Assembly: GCF_958450345.1 (NCBI RefSeq) | Contig: NC_088783.1 | Location: forward strand, 104,961,302 to 105,025,301 | DNA: 64,000 nucleotides | Direction: 5' to 3' | Source of the DNA: Calliphora vicina | Taxonomy: Eukaryota > Arthropoda > Insecta > Diptera > Calliphoridae | Shown: positions 58,336-64,000 of the stretch, piece by piece | How the letters are laid out: each line of letters begins with the position of its first letter | How positions within the stretch are numbered: position 1 is the first letter of the stretch | Position numbers and translations under genes: made by a program | Notes under the pieces: generated by a model | What the model was told of the DNA's origin: nothing | The model's input: only the letters and a program-made list of their open reading frames with translations | Database searches by the model: none

Positions 58336-59134
58336 TGTACATTCGTACATTCGTTTAAATGACACTGAGATTTGATTTCAAAGCAAATTGATAATGAGTT
58401 CTATTATAATGATAACTTACATTTTTTTTTCATTTTGTAATAAAACACCCCAGCCTGGAAGTAAAATGAAACGAAAAGGATTTTATTGGATTTTCATGTA
58501 TATGACGACAATGACGTATTTAAGCTCAAATAAGCAGCAATAATTGTATTACAAACATTCAATTATTTTGAAATTTTTAGACGAAATGACCTCATTAGAT
58601 TTCATTAAGGGAAATGTATATTTTAAATAATGTGTAAATAAGAATGTTCTTAGTAAATCATTTTACAAATGAATTTATATATATTGACCCCTTAAATAGC
58701 AGTGCTAGTAAAATACACATTTTTTTAATATTTCATTTATATTATTTTGATATTTTCACTATAGAGATTTATTACGCTTTAATGTAATAGCATTACATCC
58801 TTCTAAAGTATAAAATTCGGTTCAGAATCACTCTGTAAGTTGAGATACTATTTGTATCTATTTTAAATATACTTCCATAAATCTAAACAAGGTTAGAGCA
58901 TATTGAAATTGATTAGAATCGTTTCATGATTTCATCTAGATCAGCTTAGTTCGCTTGGGTCCATTAATGTTCCTTTGTACTATCTGAAAGTAGAAGAAGA
59001 GTAAAGTGCAAGAGATAGAAAAAAAGAGATGATGTTAAGGTAATGTAGATGTTGGAAGATTTCTAGTAACTATAAGTTGAAGGTCGCAAAGAAGATAGAA
59101 AATAGAAGAGAGAGTGAATGAAAGGGCCACCTTA

Positions 59135-59775
59135 ATGTGCCATTCGCATAGTCGTCCTTAATAGCCATTTCCTCTTCCTAATGTAGGTATCCATGTATCC
59201 CAATTCCTTATCAGGTAATTCAGAGAAGCTACTAAAGGACCATTTCCCTAAGAACCTAGCACGCAGATCTCTTAGTGGCGAACAATTACATAAAAAGTGA
59301 AAAATTATGGGGATTTCATAAACCGTTAAAAATTTATGCCCAAATCTATTATTTTTTTCATGTAGCCCCATCTTCCCCCAAGCTGTTGTTTTAATAAAAT
59401 AAAAGTTCTCGGAACAGAATGAAAACTTAAAATTTTTTATCGAAATATCAAAAAAATTCTTATCTGTGGGCGGTGGGCATGGCCGATTTTAATAAAACTT
59501 CTTGCATGCATTCCTCTTTTGTTTCAGAAAATGAATATTTCAATTTTATGGACTATTGCTTGGATAATAACAACAAAGAAAAATCGATTTGGATTGTATG
59601 GGCAATATTCCTTTATTGAGGCTTGGTTGATTGATTCAATAGCCGATACTTCGGCCTGTAAAATACTACATCCATTTGGGAGTCTAAAGGACATCCTAAT
59701 CAAAAATTCTTGTATGTAGACTCCTCCGCCAACTCTATTCCCATTTTTGGAGACATCCATATAAATGGATTATGC
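59135..59775 (-). pseudogene. LINE RNase H domain and C-terminus, dead (right arm)
   Basis: Minus strand reads DVSKNGNRVGGGVYIQEFL, FRLPNGCSILQAEVSAIESI, the start of an RNase H fold whose YTD Asp just precedes. A shifted frame then gives FHFLCNCSPLRDLRARFLGK and LGYMDTYIRKRKWLLR. This RNase H tail belongs to I/R1/LOA-like LINEs; Jockey itself lacks it, so it is unrelated to the LINE at 55.4 kb. It has no RT and has frameshifts. Less damaged than the left-arm copy (the Gly-Gly-Gly-Val stretch is intact here, stop in the other). Confidence 0.68.
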
Positions 59776-60024
59776 AGAGCGCCCTCTTTTATGAATAAAC
59801 AAAATTTTTTATGTCAAAAGTTGTAGTAAATGATAATTAAGGGAGTTTTCTGAATACATGATATTTTCTTTATACATGATATTGAGAAAATTCCAAATAA
59901 AGTTGTGAATTTCAAATAAAAAAATTCATTAAATTGAGAACTTTAATGTGAAAATGAGGAAAATCCAAATAAAATTGAGAATTTCAATTTGAAATTGGGA
60001 AAATTCCAATTGAAATAAAAACAA

Positions 60025-60545
60025 TTATATACCATTCACCAAATTTTACTTCAAAATAAAAATTTTAAACTTTTAGGTGAACAAAATTTATTTTTGTTTT
60101 TTCGAATTGTTTTTTTTTAATTTTTTTTTTAAATTTAAAATTTTTTTTGTTTTTAAATTTTTTTATTTTGGTAAAAAAAAATCGGGTTAAAAAATATTTT
60201 TTTCCGATTTTGACCCATTGTAGTCCATATTGTCTATATCAATGACTTAGTAGATATAGGTCAAAAATCGACGTTGTCCTGGTTTTTTCCTCATATCTCA
60301 GCCATTTGTGGACCGATTTTGCTGATTTTAAATAGCAAACTTCTCGAAAGCATGTCTGACAGAATTTTGGAAGATTTGGATCTCGAAGATATCAGGGGTC
60401 TTCAGAAAATTGATTTCAACAGACAGACGGACGGACATGGCTTAATCGACTCCGCTATCTATAAGGATCCAGAATATATATACTTTATTGGATCGGAAAT
60501 GAAAAATATAGAAATTACAAACGGAATGATAAACTTATATATAAT
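60025..60545 (-). mobile_element. HINE family A (right arm), ends eroded
   Basis: TATACCATTCACC, poly-A/T, CCCATTGTAG, GACAGACGGACGGACATGG and CGGAATGATAAACTTATATA. The hairpin end and the terminal GGGTATA are lost. Same insertion as 11965-12641. Confidence 0.78.
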
Positions 60546-60587
60546 AATTTAAATGAAATTGAACAATTTTTAATATGATTAATTGTA

Positions 60588-61143
60588 CACTCAGGTCTCG
60601 TTTTATGCGGATTTTTTGTTGCGAATTCAAATTTATGCGGTTTTTAAATTAACGATTTTTTTGGAATTTTAACAGATTTTAAAATTTTAGATGTTTTTTT
60701 TAAATTCTAGTGACGAAAATGATATTTTACAATATGATGACAATATGATTATATCATCTAGTGATGAAAGTGATGTTGAACCAATTCCTAAACGATGCCG
60801 ACAATTATTCAGTCATTCAGATTGATCATACATATTTACAGAATTTCCTTAAAAAATGTTTAATTTTTGGAACATTTTCTGTTTTTCTGTGATTAATGAA
60901 TTGATATTATATTTTTGTTTATTTTTTTTAAAGAGTTTTTGTTTTTGCTGTTTAAGTAAATGAAAAAAATATAGTTTTGTTGATTTTTTTTGTGCGATTT
61001 TGCTTTGGTTTTTTAATTAAAATTTGAATTTATGTTTTTTTTCAGAATTTTGGAATGAATCATTAGTTTTTATATGAAGCTAGAGTATCGTTTTATGCGA
61101 TTTTTTTTGGAACGCATCTATCGCATAAAACGAGACCTGAGTG
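60588..61143 (+). mobile_element. pogo/Tigger-like element, internally deleted, 556 bp
   Basis: Terminal repeats CACTCAGGTCTCGTTTTATG then CG, TA on both sides (60586-60587, 61144-61145). The CTCGTTTTAT..CG end resembles Tigger-type ends. Carries the last part of a transposase (see 60708). Absent from the left arm, so inserted after the duplication. Confidence 0.72.
60708..60826 (+). pseudogene. Acidic C-terminal tail of a pogo/Tigger-type transposase
   Basis: Open frame SDENDILQYDDNMIISSSDE, then SDVEPIPKRCRQ, ending SHSD and TGA. Acidic Ser/Asp/Glu tails followed by a basic patch are usual at the end of pogo/Tigger transposases. The DNA-binding and DDE domains are deleted. Assignment depends on the flanking terminal repeats as much as on the peptide. 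Confidence 0.5.
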
Positions 61144-61530
61144 TATATGAAACATAAATAAAATAATATAAAACATTTGTTTGCGCTTTCGGCAGTTAAC
61201 GAAGCTCTCCATTTGAATAATGCCTGCGGTATCAACTGCACCTATTAGTTGCAATGAATTTTTTCCATTGAGTTAGGTCCTTGACATGCGAGTTTACGAT
61301 CTATGTATATGATTTTTTCAATTTAAAATTAAAATACTTATACTTGGAATCATAGAAAATTATACATAGAGACGAGACACTCCAATATGCTTGGAATTTT
61401 CTCAATTTAAAATTTAAATTCTTAATTTAATTTGAAATTTTCTCAACTTCATATTGAAATTCTCAATTTCATATGGAATTTTCTAAATTTCAATGAATAA
61501 TGGTGTTGTGAGATCTAAATTCCTATATAT

Positions 61531-62096
61531 TGTTACGATTTTTCATTAGCGATTTGAATTTAACTTTCTGTAACTACTGCTTGCAACTTTCATCATGTTT
61601 ATAAACATGACCACCAGTATAAGCTTCTACTTATCAAAAATGTTTATAGCATGCAATTATTAGCATTATTTGTAAAGTATGTTAACACTAAATGCTAACA
61701 ATAACATTGAAACTGCTAAGAGCTCTAAAATTCGAATATTCTAGTTTTGTCCGTTAAGACAATTCATGAAGCTACTAGAATAGAAGATGGCGCTGTATAA
61801 ATAGTGGCAAAGGTTACATTCGGCATTCAGTTAATTCAGTTAAAGGCGCCGTTAGAGTTAACATCAACAGCATTCTAGAACATTATGTAGTGTAATTTAA
61901 GTGTGTGTATTATTGTGAATTATAAAGGAGTGTTTGTATTAAAAACTCATAGTGACTATTTAAACTGTTATTGTGTAGATTTTGAATAAAAAGTTGTTAC
62001 AATATAAAACTACTAAACTGCTTTTATTTGCATTCAAATGTATCTGGTTTATTTAAAGGAAATAAACCACCACTTTTAAAGGGTAAAAAGCTAACA
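61531..62096 (+). mobile_element. Solo LTR subfamily 2, full-length, shared by both arms
   Basis: TGTTACGATTTTTC to AAAAAGCTAACA with ATAT on both sides (61527-61530, 62097-62100). Has CTGTATAAATAGTGGCAAAG (TATA box), GGCGCCGTTAGAGTTAAC and TGAATAAAAAGTTG. Orthologous by position to 10331-10809. Confidence 0.87.
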
Positions 62097-63313
62097 ATAT
62101 AATAGACACTGTAATGAACACATGATTAAGAGATCAGTATTCTGTTAGAGTTGAACTAGAATTTTTGTAAATGAGTAAAATGTTTATAAACTAGTCACAC
62201 CATCTAATTTAAATTGTTTATCAAAATTCAATTATTATTTTTCAAAATTGTTCACCCGAAACTAGCAATTTTTACTTTTAGTATTTTTAGATTTGTTTTG
62301 CAAAAATTTCAAAACTAAATATTTTAACAACATTTTAGATTAAATAAAATAATTTTTATTCAATTTTCTATTTATAATTTCAGATTATTATCGTGTGTTA
62401 TAAATGTAACAAAAAAAAACAAAAGCAGATGGCTTAATAATGTAAAATTTATTTTACATAAATCTACTAAATCAATTAAAATAGACTAAAAGGCAACCGC
62501 AAATATTTAAACACAAACAAATTATCATAAAACAATTCACTTGTTTCCAGCACTTGTACAGGAGAATATCTAAAATATTTAAAGTGTTGGGTTGTTTTTA
62601 AATTCCGCTTTTACGTGATCTAAATGGACAAATATTTGAAACACTTATGCTCTCTTGTTTAAAATACAAATTCCAAAACTAAAATCGAATGTTTGTATTT
62701 GTAAGAAGAGTTCAATGTACGAGTACGTTACAGTTCCAGAGGCAACAAATAAAAAGCAAAACATTTAATTGTTTATGAAAGAAAGATAAATTTACTTAGG
62801 AGAAATGCAAATATTTATGGAGATATTTGTTTTGATAAAAAAGATTAGAAGAACATGTGGTGAGTATATAAATCAAAATAACTTTTTTTTTAAATATTTA
62901 AATTCTAAAATACTGTTACTAAATATCTCAGCAGAAATTTTGTAATGACTTGCATTTATTTAATAAAACTTTTTTTCAATGACTGCTAAATACCATTTGC
63001 ATTACATAGATGTAGTATAATAATGATTTATTTATTAGACATTTACAAGAGCACTTAAACACTCGGAATAATAATTGCAGCCTGCCATACAAAGTATCGA
63101 TTTAATATCAATTAGTTAAGAATAATTTACATATTACGTACAATAGGTTGTCCACTCGAGATCACATTCAAAACCCTTCTGGAAATTATATCAAACAAAA
63201 CACAACCCTTCGATGTAATCATAATAATATATGCTTAGCATTGTAATGGAGGGCCAACTGATGTAAAAAGTTATTATATTGATATTCAGGAATTGAAAAT
63301 CTGGGGGAGAATA

Positions 63314-63490
63314 TTAAGATGAAATCACAAAGTTTCGATGAAAATCTTCAAGGCAGATGGTAGTTGCTGGAAGATAATCTTCACACAGGTCACACATTAA
63401 ATAGGTTTTGAGTCGAGCTGTAATCAATATAGCAGATCCTTCGCTTGCTCCACCTCTCGACTCTTTAGTCAAATGATTATGTAGTGAAAA
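63314..63490 (-). pseudogene. Possible piggyBac-type C-terminal remnant (right arm)
   Basis: Minus strand HNHLTKESRGG, ARLKTYLMCDLCEDYLP, ICLEDFHRNFVISS, stop (63316-63314). The CxxC and CxxxFH features match the left-arm copy at 7682-7921; the stop is specific to this copy. Confidence 0.35.
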
Positions 63491-63574
63491 GCTTAGAATT
63501 TTAATCTATTAATTGAGATTTAATTCATAACATTTGCTTGGATGGTTATTTTAGTTTTATGATCTTCAAATGTT

Positions 63575-64000
63575 TCCTTCACCATGAGTGGCAAGGGTAT
63601 ATAAAAGTTTGTCATTTCGTTTGTAATTTCTACATTATTCTTTTGCGACCCCACAAATTATATATATTCTGGATCGAAGTCGATATAGCCATGTCCGTCT
63701 TTCCGTCTGTCCATGTCCGTCGTTCCATCTGGCTACTTTTCGTAGCCCCTAAATATCTTACATACATGATGCATATATTAATATATCTGGAATTTTTCCG
63801 GCTCGGTTGCTATTTAAAATCGACCCACAAATGGCTGAGATATAAGAAAAAACCTGGCAAAACCTCGATTTTTGGCCTATTTTTGATATATATCTGGATT
63901 ACTAAGTCATTAATATAGACAATATGGATAGATATTACAGAGTCTATGGGAACGATGTATATTCGGCTATAGTAAGTTGGACCTGCAATGGGTCAAAATC
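63575..64000 (+). mobile_element. HINE family A variant, cut by window end
   Basis: TTCACCATGAGTGGCAAGGG terminal hairpin, GTCCGTCTTTCCGTCTGTCC core, GGACCTGCAATGGGTCAAAA at the edge. Same insertion as 6804-7599. The open frame at 63538-63918 is a shadow. Confidence 0.78.

Larger units (their letters stand above)
58335..64000 (-). repeat. Large inverted repeat, right arm
   Basis: Partner of 7165-14395. Arm-specific insertion here: the pogo-like element at 60588-61143. Missing here: the LTR, the HINE B and the 700-bp segment of the left arm. Runs off the window end. Confidence 0.88.

Noticed and set aside
63538..63918. 126-codon ORF
   Set aside because: Lies inside the HINE at the right edge and its arm sequence; no motif.
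1..64000. tRNA, rRNA or other structured RNA genes
   Set aside because: No tRNA box A/B pairs with clover-leaf potential and no rRNA-like blocks were noticed by eye; a covariance search could not be run.

Overview
The window looks like intergenic or intronic DNA from a higher fly (Diptera, probably a calyptrate such as a blow fly or house-fly relative). The sequence is very AT-rich. There are no operons or long open frames. The repeats are of fly type: HINE/DINE-1-like non-autonomous Helitron relatives, Jockey-clade LINE remnants, Tc1/mariner elements and gypsy-type solo LTRs. The few plausible exons are short and carry 60-75 bp introns. No complete host gene is present.

Layout. 0-7 kb: small MITEs, a nearly intact DD37E mariner (3624-4887) with one frameshift, a minus-strand LDL-receptor class A exon (about 5.0-5.2 kb), tandem repeats and a foldback. 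7.2-14.4 kb: left arm of a large, diverged inverted repeat whose right arm runs from 58.3 kb to the window edge. Both arms hold the same solo LTR, HINE, LINE RNase H remnant and a possible piggyBac remnant. 14.4-24 kb: foldback, HINEs, a minus-strand copy of a promoter block, two dead Tc1 elements and a 364-bp satellite. 24-31 kb: nested HINEs, a foldback and a 31-bp palindromic minisatellite (29.8-31.07 kb). 31.3-31.56 kb: a candidate 3' end of a spliced gene. 32-41 kb: MITEs, five solo LTR copies in various states, a near-perfect foldback, degenerate 180-bp repeats and a second promoter block ending in a short coding first exon. 41-48 kb: more satellite, nested HINE and Tc1-type MITE, a Jockey fragment, a third copy of part of the arm sequence and the third promoter block. 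48-54.5 kb: HINE nest containing a 2-kb foldback with internal tandem units, then a tandem duplication. 55.4-57.6 kb: dead Jockey-clade LINE. 58.3-64 kb: right arm, which also carries a pogo/Tigger-like remnant.

The host signals most worth following are: (1) three copies of a block with an Inr plus a correctly spaced DPE, two of which lead into a tiny first exon M-(I/V)-Y-S-K followed by a splice donor; (2) the two-intron C-terminal coding segment at 31.3 kb; (3) the LDLa exon. Everything else is best read as layered transposon debris, dated in places by nesting and by shared insertions in the inverted arms. All calls come from reading the sequence; no database search was possible.
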